From NCBI RefSeq assembly GCF_008923185.1, contig NZ_WBMT01000010.1, positions 62,001 to 126,000 on the forward strand: 64,000 nucleotides of DNA, in the 5' to 3' direction. Positions within the stretch are counted from its first letter, which is position 1, and each line of letters begins with the position of its first letter. This document shows positions 8,009 to 16,787 of this stretch, in pieces. Under the pieces are notes generated by a model. That model saw only the letters and a list, made by a program, of their open reading frames with translations, did no database searches and was not told the origin of the DNA. Position numbers and translations under genes: made by a program. Source of the stretch: Actinomadura rudentiformis (GTDB lineage Bacteria; Actinomycetota; Actinomycetes; Streptosporangiales; Streptosporangiaceae).

Positions 8009-9729
8009 TTCTCCGTGGGGTTGTAGGGCAGGCGTGCCGACACCCCGAAGCCCCCTTCGGGGCGCGGTCCGGCGCTGAAGTCCCCGCCGTACATCATCAC
8101 CCGTTCCCGCATGCCGATCAGGCCGTGCCCCTCCCCTGGTCCGGGCCCGCGGGGCAGGACGCGTGTGCCGGGGCCGTCGTCGGTCACCGTGATGCGCACT
8201 TCGTGCTCGTCGGCCCACACCGAGACCTGGCAGCGCGCAGGAGCGGCGTGCTTCACGACGTTCGTCAACGCCTCTTGAACGATGCGGTAGGCCGATACTG
8301 CCACTCCCTCGGGAAGGGCAACGGCCTGCAGGTCCAGTACGACCCGTACCCCTGCCATCGCCGCACGGTCCACAAGGGCAGGTAGTGCGGCAAGGCCAGG
8401 TGCGGGTGCCAGCGGCACGTCCTGCCAGAGGTTGGGTGCGCCGGGGTGGCCTACCTGGAAAGGCGTCGAACGTGCTGACTTCTCGCCGTGCTGCACATCG
8501 GGCCTCCCACCGCGCATTGCTTCGTGGCTGTGGTGTGGCTGGGTCGCGTCTGTCTCATACGCGCTCGTCACCACATCGCTCCGACCGGGGGATGCTGCAC
8601 CCGCCTTGTCGACTCGTGCTTCATGCGGTCGTCGGGTCGGCGCGCGCCCCTCCTGGCTGGCCGATACCTCGAAGTCCCGACCGGGTGCTGCGTCGGAGCC
8701 ATCTCGGCTGTCTGCCGCGCGCAGGTGGTCGGACCGTTCGTCGTGAAGCCGCTGGGTCGGCCCGTCTTGTGCTTGCGGCTCGTGGACGAGCTGGGTGTCG
8801 TGGGGCTGCCGGGTGCCCGCCTTGTTCATTTGGCTGGGCGGCGGGTGCTGAGCGAGGTGCGCTTGCTCGAACTGGCGTGGATCGGGGTCGTGGGTGTGCG
8901 GGTCGGGGGTTTGGGGGAAGCCGTAATCCGTGCCGGTACGGAGGACGCCCAAAAGCTGGCGCATCTCCGTCAGCGCCGCCCGGCTGGTGGCCTCGATGAC
9001 GCGGAGGGCGTCGCGGGCCTCTTCGGGGCGTGCCTCGGCCACGTGGTTGGCCACTCCGGCCTTGACCACGATCAGGCTCATGCTGTGCGCGACGACGTCG
9101 TGGAGCTCGCGGGCGATGCGGATGCGTTCGTCGGTCACGGCACGGTCGGCCAGTTGGGCTGCCGAGCGCTGCGCGTACGCCCGGCGCTCGCGGAGCGCGC
9201 GGCCGAGCGTCCAGGAGCCGCCCATGAGGGCGGCTCCCATGATCACGGCGCCGGCGCCCTCGGCGCCCCAGCCTTTCGGCCCGACGGTCGCTCCGAACAC
9301 CAGCGACAGAACGCTCAGCACACCGATCGCCGAGGTCGGGATCCAGCGGCGACGTGGCTGGGTAAGAGCGACCAGGTAGAGCGCGAAGGCCGGTGCCACG
9401 AACCAGTCGCTGGGCATGTCCAGAACGATCGACAGCACGGACATCGCCAGTGTCACGCCGAACACCGGCAGCGGCCACAGCCGCCTGACGGCCAGGGGCA
9501 GCCCGTTCACGGCGACGATCAGGAACTCGACCGGAAGGGATACGGCGGCCGGGCCTTGGCGTGCGGTGAAGCCCATGACCACGAACGTGTACGCCAGTGC
9601 CACCAGGGCGTCCAGCCCCATCAGCCGCCGCCGGTCGAGCCGGCGCACAACGAAGGAGCGCAACTCTTCGTCCACGGACCCGACGGTATCCGCCCAGGTC
9701 CAGGGCCACCTCCGGCCGGAGGACGTCAT
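8005..9729 (-). CDS. Sensor histidine kinase with long linker insertion (574 aa)
   Basis: The N-terminal region (residues 38-170) has several membrane helices. A HisKA_3 dimerisation domain follows with phospho-accepting His210 in RIARELHDVVAHSMS, and a HATPase_c domain lies at about 470-570 (YRIVQEALTNVVKHA with the N-box Asn490, DDGPG, GHGLIGMRERV). Between these domains, residues 267-438 are a Gln/His/Asp/Arg-rich, low-complexity stretch. In relatives the two domains are joined by a short linker, so this is an insertion of roughly 150 residues. It keeps the frame open. The start is uncertain: ATG 9729 or GTG 9675, neither with a strong ribosome-binding site. It signals to the overlapping response regulator. 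Confidence 0.85.
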   Translation of the reverse strand: MTSSGRRWPWTWADTVGSVDEELRSFVVRRLDRRRLMGLDALVALAYTFVVMGFTARQGPAAVSLPVEFLIVAVNGLPLAVRRLWPLPVFGVTLAMSVLSIVLDMPSDWFVAPAFALYLVALTQPRRRWIPTSAIGVLSVLSLVFGATVGPKGWGAEGAGAVIMGAALMGGSWTLGRALRERRAYAQRSAAQLADRAVTDERIRIARELHDVVAHSMSLIVVKAGVANHVAEARPEEARDALRVIEATSRAALTEMRQLLGVLRTGTDYGFPQTPDPHTHDPDPRQFEQAHLAQHPPPSQMNKAGTRQPHDTQLVHEPQAQDGPTQRLHDERSDHLRAADSRDGSDAAPGRDFEVSASQEGRAPTRRPHEARVDKAGAASPGRSDVVTSAYETDATQPHHSHEAMRGGRPDVQHGEKSARSTPFQVGHPGAPNLWQDVPLAPAPGLAALPALVDRAAMAGVRVVLDLQAVALPEGVAVSAYRIVQEALTNVVKHAAPARCQVSVWADEHEVRITVTDDGPGTRVLPRGPGPGEGHGLIGMRERVMMYGGDFSAGPRPEGGFGVSARLPYNPTEK

Positions 9730-9842
9730 ACCTGGGTCTGAGCCCGCCGGGCGAGGCCCGGCTGTCTCCGACCTGGGGGCGAAGGCTCGTTCCCATCCCC
9801 GCTCCGATGTGCCGGAACGCCTCGTACACCACGGTTGAACGC

Positions 9843-10757
9843 GTGATCGAAGTTCGTGAGCTGACCAAGAGTTATGGCCGGACCGTCGCGGTCGACGGCC
9901 TTTCCTTCCAGGTGAAACCTGGGTCCGTGACAGGCTTCCTCGGACCGAACGGCGCGGGTAAATCCACGACGATGCGGATCCTGCTGGGACTGGACGCCGC
10001 CTCTTCGGGTGAGGCGCTGATCAACGGCGGGCGCTACACAGGGCTGCGGCGTCCCATGTACGAGGTGGGCGCGCTGTTGGACGCGAACGCCGTGCACAGC
10101 GGAAGGTCCGCGTTCGACCACCTCAGGTGCCTGGCGCGGAGCAACCGCATCGGTACGCGGCGGGTCGCGGAGGTGCTGGAGCAGGTGGGCCTGGCCGGCG
10201 TCGCCCGCAAGCGAGTCGGCGGCTTCTCCCTCGGCATGAAGCAGCGCCTCGGGATCGCGGCGGCGCTCCTTGGCGACCCGGGCGTCCTGATGTTCGACGA
10301 GCCGGTCAACGGCCTGGACCCGGACGGCGTGCGCTGGATCCGCGAACTGATGCGCTCCCTGGCCGCCGAGGGCCGCACCGTGCTGGTCTCCAGCCATCTG
10401 ATGAGCGAGATGGAACTCACCGCCGACCGCCTGGTCATCATCGGCCGGGGCCGCCTCATCGCCGACACCTCGGTCCGCGAGCTCGCCGATCGTTTCCGGC
10501 GAGGCGTGACCGTACGTTCGCCGCGGTCGGCGGATCTCACCGCTGCGCTCGCGGCCGCCGGGGCGACCGTGGACACCACGCCCAGCGGAGCCCTCTCTGT
10601 GCAGGGACTCGCTGTCGATGAGATCGGCGACCTGGCCGCCGCACGGGGAATTCCGCTCTACGAGGTCACCCCGCACAGCGCCACTCTGGAAGAGGCATAC
10701 ATGGAGCTGACCTCCGACAGCGTCGACTACCGCGCCGAGAAGAGCATCGCGCGATGA
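9843..10757 (+). CDS. ABC exporter ATP-binding protein (304 aa)
   Basis: A single nucleotide-binding domain of the antibiotic/multidrug (DrrA/CcmA-like) type. Walker A is GPNGAGKSTT at residues 34-43, the signature loop is FSLGMKQRLG, Walker B and D-loop are VLMFDEPVNGLDPD, and the switch His is in LVSSHLMSEME. A C-terminal extension of about 80 residues is typical of exporters in this class. The GTG start was chosen because the sequence VIEVRELTKSYG begins the domain as in relatives. It forms an operon with two membrane subunits, each joined by an ATGA overlap. It diverges from the two-component system, a layout common for cell-envelope stress or antibiotic export modules. The substrate is not predictable. 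Confidence 0.9.
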   Translation: MIEVRELTKSYGRTVAVDGLSFQVKPGSVTGFLGPNGAGKSTTMRILLGLDAASSGEALINGGRYTGLRRPMYEVGALLDANAVHSGRSAFDHLRCLARSNRIGTRRVAEVLEQVGLAGVARKRVGGFSLGMKQRLGIAAALLGDPGVLMFDEPVNGLDPDGVRWIRELMRSLAAEGRTVLVSSHLMSEMELTADRLVIIGRGRLIADTSVRELADRFRRGVTVRSPRSADLTAALAAAGATVDTTPSGALSVQGLAVDEIGDLAAARGIPLYEVTPHSATLEEAYMELTSDSVDYRAEKSIAR

Positions 10758-11518
10758 CCGATGTGCTCTTCTCCGAATGGCTCAAGCTCCGGTCGGCCCG
10801 ATCCACGCAATGGATACTCGCGACAGTCGCGGGCTTTGTCACGCTGTGTGCGGTCTGGTCGTTCTATATCGCGCGCTACTGGGACGGTCTGTCGCCAGAA
10901 CGGCAGGCCAAGCTTCAGGCTGCGCCCGCCGAACACCCCCTTGTGCTCACGCTTCCGCTCTGCATGGCGGTACTCGGCGTTCTTGCCATCACGTCCGAAT
11001 ACGCAACAGGCCTGATGCGATCCAGCCTGGCGGCGGTGCCTCGACGCGGTGTGCTCTTCGCGGCCAAGGCGGCCTCCGTGGGCGGAGTGGCGTCGGCGAC
11101 CGGGCTCCTCAGCGTCGGCGTCGCGTTCGGGCTCGGCCGGCTCATCGTCGGCGACCGGGCGATCACCGACTTCCGTACACCGGTGTCGGAGGAGCTGCCG
11201 TGGCTGCTCAGCCTGGGACTCTCGGCCGCCGTGGTCGCGCTGGTCGGACTTGGGCTGGGGACCGCGCTCCGTTCGACAGCCGGGGCGGTGACGGGCTTGT
11301 GCGTGCTCCTCTTCGTTCTGCCGGGACTGGCGCCGCTCCTGCCGGCGCCCTGGGACGAACGGTTCGCGGCGATCCTGCCGTCCAACCTGGCTGAGCAGAT
11401 CGCCGGCGATGCCGCCGATCCGGTCCTGGGGCCCGTTCCCGCGCTGCTGATCCTGCTCGCGTACGCGGTGACCGCTCTGGCCGCCGGCCTGGTCGTCCTG
11501 AAGCGGAGGGACTCATGA
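10754..11518 (+). CDS. ABC-2 type permease subunit (254 aa)
   Basis: An integral membrane protein with about six hydrophobic segments. The opening SEWLKLRSARSTQWILA and the closing VVLKRRDS are typical of actinobacterial ABC-2 permeases that pair with a DrrA-like ATPase. The ATG overlaps the ATPase stop codon by four bases (ATGA), so translation is coupled. It is paralogous to the next gene (shared EWLKLRS opening, EYATGL/EYRTGM motif and RRGVLFAAKA/RRGSLLLAKA motif), so the transporter is probably a heterodimer in the membrane. Confidence 0.88.
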   Translation: MTDVLFSEWLKLRSARSTQWILATVAGFVTLCAVWSFYIARYWDGLSPERQAKLQAAPAEHPLVLTLPLCMAVLGVLAITSEYATGLMRSSLAAVPRRGVLFAAKAASVGGVASATGLLSVGVAFGLGRLIVGDRAITDFRTPVSEELPWLLSLGLSAAVVALVGLGLGTALRSTAGAVTGLCVLLFVLPGLAPLLPAPWDERFAAILPSNLAEQIAGDAADPVLGPVPALLILLAYAVTALAAGLVVLKRRDS

Positions 11519-12297
11519 CTAAGGACGTCTTCGCGGCGGAATGGCTCAAGCTGCGGTCGGTTCGTTCCACGTACATCACGCTCGCGGTCCCGATCGCGTT
11601 CCTGGCCATGGCGGCGATGCTCGCGCTCTACGCGGCGAACATGTGGGACGGCCTCACACCCGAGGACCGTGATCACTTCGGCCTCTCCTCCCTGTCCACG
11701 CTGAACGCCGACGTCACCGGGGTCTGCCTGGCGATCCTGGGTGTTCTCGTCGTCACCGGCGAGTACCGCACCGGCATGATCCGCACGACCTTGACCGCCG
11801 TCCCCCGACGCGGCTCGCTGCTCCTCGCCAAGGCCGCCGTCGTCGGGGCCGTCGCCCTGCCGGCCGGGCTGGCGGTCACGTTCGGCACGTTCTTCACGGT
11901 CAAGCTGATCATCGGCGACCGGCCGATCCGGGGTCAGCCGTCCAGCGTGGTCGCCGAACTTCCCGAGCTCCTCTCCCGCGGCGCGGCCGTGACCGTCTAC
12001 GCGCTCCTCGGCCTCGGCCTCGGCCTCATCCTGCGGTCGACGGCCGGTGCGATCGTCTCGGTCTTCATGCTCTGGTACGTCATGCCGCTCATGGCCGCGA
12101 ACCTCCCCGCACCCTGGAACGAGCGGGTCGGCTCGTTCATGCTGGGCGGCCTTCCCGACCAGGTCATCGGCGGCGACAACGAGAACTCCATCTTCGGCTC
12201 CGTCCTCCCTCCGCCCATCGCCCTGCTCGTCCTCCTCGCGTACGCGGCGTTGCCGCTCGCGGCCGCGGCCACGCTCCTCAACCGCCGCGACGCCTAA
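11515..12297 (+). CDS. ABC-2 type permease subunit, paralogue (260 aa)
   Basis: Second membrane subunit of the exporter, starting inside the stop of its paralogue (ATGA overlap). It has the same architecture: EWLKLRSVRSTYITLAV at the N-terminus, the cytoplasmic motif EYRTGMIRTTLTAVPRRG, five or six transmembrane segments and a short basic tail ending LLNRRDA. Tandem duplication probably produced the pair. The gene is followed directly by an approximately 700-base repeat array, with a strong hairpin at 12762-12791 as a candidate terminator for this operon. Confidence 0.88.
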   Translation: MTKDVFAAEWLKLRSVRSTYITLAVPIAFLAMAAMLALYAANMWDGLTPEDRDHFGLSSLSTLNADVTGVCLAILGVLVVTGEYRTGMIRTTLTAVPRRGSLLLAKAAVVGAVALPAGLAVTFGTFFTVKLIIGDRPIRGQPSSVVAELPELLSRGAAVTVYALLGLGLGLILRSTAGAIVSVFMLWYVMPLMAANLPAPWNERVGSFMLGGLPDQVIGGDNENSIFGSVLPPPIALLVLLAYAALPLAAAATLLNRRDA

Positions 12298-12330
12298 AAG
12301 CGAAGAGTCCGGAGCACCCGCAACCACGAA

Positions 12331-12990
12331 CGGCGCGCCCCAAAACCTGGGCGCGCCATCAGACAGCAGCGCGCCGTCAGGCAAGAGAGCGCGCTGTCAG
12401 GCGAGAGAGCGCGCCGTGCACCAACAACTCGGCGCGCCCCAAACACCACGGCCTGCGCCGAACAGCCCCAGCGCGCGCGAACAGTACGCCGTCGGCGCGA
12501 GAGCGCGCCGCTCGCCACAGCACGTCGTCCTGCAACACCGCGTCCGTCCGGCCGCAGCGCACTGTTACGGAAGAACACGCTGTTACGGAAGAACACACCG
12601 TCACCCAGAAAGCACGTCGATCGCCAACAGCACACCGTTGGCGCGAGCGCTCGGCGTCCGGCCGCAGCACGCCGTTCCAGAAGAACACGCCGTCAGGCAG
12701 GAGACCAGGAGGTGCGCCAACAGCTCAGCATGTCCCCTAGCAGCATGTCCCAAGCAGCACACCCCCGCCAACAACACTCCGTTGGCGGGGGCGCACGCCG
12801 CACTCCCCCAGCACGCCGTGCCGCAACAGCACGCCGTTGTGGAACAGCGCGCGCGGCTTTCGCCAACAGCACATCGTGGCGCGAGCGCGCCGTTCGTCAC
12901 AGCGCACCGTTCGTCACAGCGCGTCCGGCGACAGCGCGCCGTTCCGGACTAGCGCGCCGTTCTGGACGAGCGCGCGTTCGACAGGAGTGT
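12331..12990. repeat. About 18-bp degenerate tandem array, 30 or more copies
   Basis: The gap between the convergent ABC operon (ends 12297) and the HPF-like gene (ends 13034) is filled by units of 17-20 bases approximating CGTTNNGGAANAGCGCGC. Clear examples are the pair ending ACGC/ACAC at about 12561-12600 (TGTTACGGAAGAACACGC), the series around 12830-12900 and CGTTCGTCACAGCGCAC at about 12889-12925. Divergence between copies is greater than in the 2682-3500 array. The frames are open but rich in Arg/Ala/Thr and lack ribosome-binding sites, so I see no gene here. Confidence 0.75.
12762..12791. terminator. Strong hairpin between convergent genes
   Basis: A perfect 11-base-pair stem (CCCCCGCCAAC and GTTGGCGGGGG) encloses an eight-base loop. 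It lies inside the repeat array between the 3' ends of the ABC operon and the HPF-like gene and could end transcription from both sides. There is no T-run, as is usual in high-GC actinobacteria. Confidence 0.5.
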
Positions 12991-13033
12991 GGTGTTGGTA
13001 ACGGCGTGATCTTGGGCGGGCGGCGCTGCGGGG

Positions 13034-13348
13034 TCAGCCGGCGCGTAGGTAGGCGGCTCGGACTGCCAGGCGGTCTTGGAGGAGCTTGATGGATTCGGAC
13101 AGGTCCGGTGCGGCGGCCTGGGCACGCAGGCGGCGGCCGTTCAGGTCGACTACGGCTTGGGCCAGGGCGGGGCGCGGGAGGGCCGGGTCGTCGACGACGC
13201 TCAGAGTCACCTGGGCCTCCTTGACAACGCCTCGGACCTCCGACAGCGCGGCGCGGACGGCCTGGCGCGCCGCCTCACGGTCGGCATCGGAGACGTCACC
13301 CGACGTCAGGAAACGGACCTCAGGGAGTTCACTGATGTTCGAGTGCAT
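13034..13348 (-). CDS. HPF/RaiA-like ribosome-associated protein (104 aa)
   Basis: The sequence fits the sigma-54 modulation/S30EA fold. A first strand RFLTSGDVSDADREAARQAV leads into helix one, then VVKEAQVTLSVVDDP, a strand with VVDLNGRRLRAQAAAPDLSE, and a last helix SIKLLQDRLAVRAAYL. Members bind the 30S subunit and hibernate ribosomes in stasis. It lacks the C-terminal dimerisation domain of long HPF, so it is a short form. The ATG at 13348 has GGGGGA six bases upstream; longer in-frame starts lack support. It is a single gene, convergent with the ABC operon. Confidence is moderate because the similarity is in pattern rather than in diagnostic residues. Confidence 0.62.
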   Translation of the reverse strand: MHSNISELPEVRFLTSGDVSDADREAARQAVRAALSEVRGVVKEAQVTLSVVDDPALPRPALAQAVVDLNGRRLRAQAAAPDLSESIKLLQDRLAVRAAYLRAG

Positions 13349-13862
13349 GATTTCCCCCAGATACGCGGTGGTCATCTTTGATCGGGTGCTCATGGCCGCT
13401 GTTCCGCACATGAGTCCCCAATGAATAAGACTTCGCGGGGATTCCCGACGTTGACACGGGCAGACGAGAGCTTCATCACCTAGGGCAGGAGCCAAGCGGT
13501 AGATCATCTGACCGAATGCCGCACAATCTGTCATCGCCCTGTCATCGCCGAGTCCACTGGGTGGGGCGGGCTGCGGCATCGTTCCTGCGAGAGAGCCCTG
13601 GCTGGAAGGGGCCCTCGGAAGGTGACTCCGGAGAGCGACGGGGTGTTCTCGTTCTGGAGGAGTCGCGACTTCGTTCCGCAAGGATTAGTCGTACAGTCGC
13701 GTGGCCGGCATCCCCGGATTTGTGACCACCCGGTCGTTGAAGTCACAGGCCTTAACGATCTGACAAGGCCCATACCACGGATGCATCAAAGCCCAGAGCG
13801 CAATTTTTTCACTCTTCCCAAAAACAGGGTCTGATCCTCTACGATGAGGACCGTTCCTCCGC
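13349..13862. other. 514-base noncoding gap with promoter for the XRE gene
   Basis: No convincing coding frame is present between the divergent HPF-like and XRE genes. A -10-like TACGAT at 13840-13845 lies about 18 bases before the XRE start. A T-rich stretch at 13803-13809 lies further upstream. I could not identify a good -35 or a terminator. Confidence 0.4.
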
Positions 13863-14822
13863 TTGCGCGGGCCCGTCGACTGGCTGGGTGACCCTTTGCC
13901 CCAGGACGCAGCTGCCAACCCCCCTCTGGCCGAGGGCGACACCGAGACCGGTCAGTTGATCGACTATCCCCGTCGTGGCGGCCCCACCGTACTGCGCATC
14001 CTTCTCGGCTCGCAGCTTCGCAGGCTGCGTGAGGCACACGGCATCTCCACCGAGGAGGCCGGTTACGAGATCCGCGGCTCGCACTCCAAGATCAGCCGGA
14101 TGGAGCTCGGCAAGGTCGGGTTCAAGGAACGCGACATCGCCGACCTGCTGACCCTGTACGGCGTCGACGACCCGGCCGAACGCGCGTCACTGCTGGAGCT
14201 CGCCCGCGAGGCCAACACGCCAGGCTGGTGGCACCGCTACGGCGACATCCTGCCGAACTGGTTCGAGGTCTACCTCGGGTTGGAGGAGGCCGCCTCCCTC
14301 ATCCGCACCTACGAGGTCCAGTTCGTGCCGGGCCTCCTGCAGACCGCCGACTACGCTCACGCGGTCGTCCGGCTCGGCTTCCCCGAGGCGTCCGACGACG
14401 ACGTCCAGCGCCGCGTGAACGTCCGGATGACCCGTCAGGAACGCTTCACCTCACCCGGCGCGCCCATGCTCTGGGCCGTTCTCGACGAGGCCGTCCTGCG
14501 CCGTCCGCTCGGCGGCGCCAAGGTCATGCGCGCCCAGATCGAGCACCTGATCAAGATGTCCGAACTGCCGAACGTGACGCTCCAGGTCGTCCCGTTCGGC
14601 GCCGGAGGCCACGCGGCCGCCGGCGGTCCGTTCACCATCCTGCGGTTCGCCGAGCCGGGGCTGTCCGACGTCGTCTACCTGGAGCAGCTCACCAGCGCGC
14701 TCTACCTGGACAAGCCCGCCGACGTCGACCTCTACATGAAGGCCATGAACAACACCTGCATCACGGCCGCCCGCCCTGATGACACCGTGGCCATCCTCCG
14801 CGACATCCTCAGCCAGACCTGA
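13863..14822 (+). CDS. XRE-family regulator with DUF5753 (319 aa)
   Basis: An N-terminal helix-turn-helix spans about residues 45-105 (LRRLREAHGISTEEAGYEI, SHSKISRMELG). A DUF5753 domain from about 115 to the end includes WWHRYGDILPNWFEVYLGLE, FVPGLLQTADYA, LDEAVLRRPLGG, VTLQVVPFGAGGH and VVYLEQLTSALYLDK. These proteins are abundant in actinomycetes, often beside DUF397 genes, and resemble the BldB/WhiJ-type developmental regulators. Here no DUF397 gene is adjacent. The start is TTG 13863 in the longest form; another in-frame TTG at 13896 is possible. It ends four bases before the stop of the convergent LLM gene. Target genes are unknown. Confidence 0.85.
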   Translation: MRGPVDWLGDPLPQDAAANPPLAEGDTETGQLIDYPRRGGPTVLRILLGSQLRRLREAHGISTEEAGYEIRGSHSKISRMELGKVGFKERDIADLLTLYGVDDPAERASLLELAREANTPGWWHRYGDILPNWFEVYLGLEEAASLIRTYEVQFVPGLLQTADYAHAVVRLGFPEASDDDVQRRVNVRMTRQERFTSPGAPMLWAVLDEAVLRRPLGGAKVMRAQIEHLIKMSELPNVTLQVVPFGAGGHAAAGGPFTILRFAEPGLSDVVYLEQLTSALYLDKPADVDLYMKAMNNTCITAARPDDTVAILRDILSQT

Positions 14823-14826
14823 CCCG

Positions 14827-15678
14827 TCAGGGAGCGTTGAGCTCCGCGAGCGCCCGCCACTGCGGCAACGGCAGTCCCGTGCGATCCCCGGTGATGACGT
14901 GCAGCGCGACATGATCGGCCCCAGCGTCCAGGTGCTCGTTCATCCGACGGCGGATCGCCTCGGCATCCCCCCAGGCGAAGACCGCGTCCACGAGCCGGTC
15001 GGAGCCGCCGTCCGCCATGTCGGCGTCGTCGAAGCCCAGCCGCAACAGGTTGCCGGTGTAGTTGGGAAGCTGCAGATAGAACGCCAGATGTGCCCGCGCG
15101 GCGGCCCGTGCCCGAGCAGGGTCCTCATCGAGAACGACCTTGACCTCCGGAGCGAGCAGCGGGCCCTGGCCGAGGATCTCCCTGGCCTGCCGCGTGTGCT
15201 CGGAGGTCACGAGGTACGGATGGGCTCCGGCGGAGCGGTCCCGGGACGCGGCCAGCATCTTGGGACCCAAGGCGGCCAGCATCCGCTGTGACGCCGGTGC
15301 CCCGGCCGCGTCGAGCCGGTCGAGATAGTCGACCATCGCGCTGTACGGCCGCCGATAGCGATCGCCCACCAGTGGCCCGTGGCTGGCGCCGAGCCCCAAG
15401 AGGAAACGTCCCGGGTGGTGTTTGGCGACCGCAGCCTGTCGTTCGGCCACGGCCTCCGCCTCGTACTGCCAGATGTTGAGAATGCCTGTTGCGACGACCA
15501 GCCGCGACGTCGCCTCGAGCAACGGCACCGCGTCGTCCACGCCAGGATTCGAGCCGAGCCACACCGCCCCGTACCCCAGCTCTTCCAACTCGGCGGCGGC
15601 CTCAGCGATGCGCGGCCGCGCCGCCGGATCCTCCGAACGAAGCCCGATGCTCCACAACCCCACCCGACCGATGTCCAT
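14827..15678 (-). CDS. LLM-class F420-dependent oxidoreductase (283 aa)
   Basis: A luciferase-like TIM-barrel protein beginning MDIGRVGLWS, with GYGAVWLGSN, LVVATGILNIW, HHPGRFLLGLGASHG (the F420-phosphate-binding region), RMLAALGPKMLA and AHPYLVT. The pattern agrees with the actinobacterial F420-dependent LLM subfamily annotated TIGR03620. It would transfer hydride between coenzyme F420 and an unknown substrate in the cytoplasm. Length is normal. It is a single gene, convergent with the XRE regulator. Confidence 0.85.
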   Translation of the reverse strand: MDIGRVGLWSIGLRSEDPAARPRIAEAAAELEELGYGAVWLGSNPGVDDAVPLLEATSRLVVATGILNIWQYEAEAVAERQAAVAKHHPGRFLLGLGASHGPLVGDRYRRPYSAMVDYLDRLDAAGAPASQRMLAALGPKMLAASRDRSAGAHPYLVTSEHTRQAREILGQGPLLAPEVKVVLDEDPARARAAARAHLAFYLQLPNYTGNLLRLGFDDADMADGGSDRLVDAVFAWGDAEAIRRRMNEHLDAGADHVALHVITGDRTGLPLPQWRALAELNAP

Positions 15679-15800
15679 CCCATGCCTCCCGACGACTACG
15701 ACGACAACCCGGCCGTCCTGCCGCCTATTTCATGCAGCCCCATCCAGTCGCCCCAGCGCGCTCGCCCTGCCGTGCTCACGGTGCGGGTGGGTTACGCGGA

Positions 15801-16232
15801 TCATGTAGGGATCACGGGGGTGGGCCGGCTGCGGCTGGTGCCGCGGAATTCGGCTATGACGACAGCGTCCGATGCGCGGCGAACGGTGACGTCGTAGATG
15901 CCGCTGCGGCCGAAGCGGGTGCGTTCGGTGGCGAAGGCGTCCAGCACGTCGCCGTCGTACGCGGGCGCCACGAAGACGACGTCGGCGGCAGCGGCGACGC
16001 TCACAGCGTCATAGGTGTTGCACGCGTAGGCGAAGGCCGTGTCGGCCAGGAGGAAGACATAACCGCCGTGAACGACGCCATGGCCGTTGACCATCGCTTG
16101 TGACACGGCCATGCGCGCACGGGCCCGCCCCGGCGCCACGTCAGCGATCTCTATGCCGAGCCGCTGGGCCGCGGTGTCCCGTTCGTACATCGCCTCGGCG
16201 CACCGCCGCGCCACCTCCGCTGCGTCGCTCAT
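15801..16232 (-). CDS. PaaI-family hotdog thioesterase (143 aa)
   Basis: Hotdog-fold thioesterase with the family signature NGHGVVHGGYVFLLADTAFA at about residues 48-67, containing the catalytic-region HGG and the Asp of LADT. It continues with the CNTYD loop seen in PaaI (hydroxyphenylacetyl-CoA thioesterase). It is thought to release CoA from aryl-acetyl-CoA dead-end products. No other phenylacetate genes (paaABCDE, paaZ) are nearby, so the in vivo substrate is uncertain. It is divergent from the Ddn-like gene. Confidence 0.82.
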   Translation of the reverse strand: MSDAAEVARRCAEAMYERDTAAQRLGIEIADVAPGRARARMAVSQAMVNGHGVVHGGYVFLLADTAFAYACNTYDAVSVAAAADVVFVAPAYDGDVLDAFATERTRFGRSGIYDVTVRRASDAVVIAEFRGTSRSRPTPVIPT

Positions 16233-16301
16233 CCGCTCAGCGTATTGATCGGCAAGGAGGGAAGGACCCCCTCAGCGTCCATATTCATGAAGGGAACGAC
16301 G

Positions 16302-16706
16302 ATGTTGTTCGGCAAAGAGCACGTCAAGCGTTACCAGGAGACCGACGGGGTCGAGGGGCACGAATGGCAGGGCACCACGACCCTGCTCCTCACCACGGTC
16401 GGGCGTCGCAGCGGCGAGGAGCGCACCACGCCCTTGATCTACCAGAAGAACGGCGACGATCATCTCGTGGTCGCCTCCAACGGCGGCGCGGACAAGCCGC
16501 CCGCCTGGTATCTCAATCTCCAGGCGAACCCCGAGGTGAAGGTCCAGGTGAAGGGCGACAAGTTCACCGCGCGGGCGCGGACCGCGCCCCCGGAGGAAAA
16601 GCCCGGGCTCTGGAAGAAGATGACGGCCGTCTGGCCCGATTACGACAATTACCAGAAGAAGACCGACCGCGAGATTCCCGTCGTCATCCTTGAACGCACC
16701 AGCTGA
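16302..16706 (+). CDS. Ddn-like deazaflavin-dependent oxidoreductase (134 aa)
   Basis: A short split-beta-barrel protein of the nitroreductase/F420-dependent quinone reductase family. Diagnostic stretches are LLLTTVGRRSGEERTTPL, HLVVASNGGADKPPAWYLNL and NPEVKVQVKGDKFTARA. The family uses reduced F420 to reduce quinones or activate nitro-compounds at the membrane. The ATG at 16302 follows AAGGGA by six bases; upstream ATG codons at 16287 and earlier are less well placed. Together with the nearby LLM enzyme it supports an F420-making host. Confidence 0.85.
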   Translation: MLFGKEHVKRYQETDGVEGHEWQGTTTLLLTTVGRRSGEERTTPLIYQKNGDDHLVVASNGGADKPPAWYLNLQANPEVKVQVKGDKFTARARTAPPEEKPGLWKKMTAVWPDYDNYQKKTDREIPVVILERTS

Positions 16707-16787
16707 TCCGCGGTTCGCTTTCGCCAGGCGCACAGGGGCGTGTACCGTCAGCGTGTGAACATTCGTTCGAGCAGCTGAGGTGCCGAG

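Noticed and set aside
7313..12297. Two-component system plus ABC exporter as part of a lantibiotic or other biosynthetic cluster
   Set aside because: No precursor peptide, modification enzyme or synthase is nearby; it fits a general envelope-stress or drug-export module.
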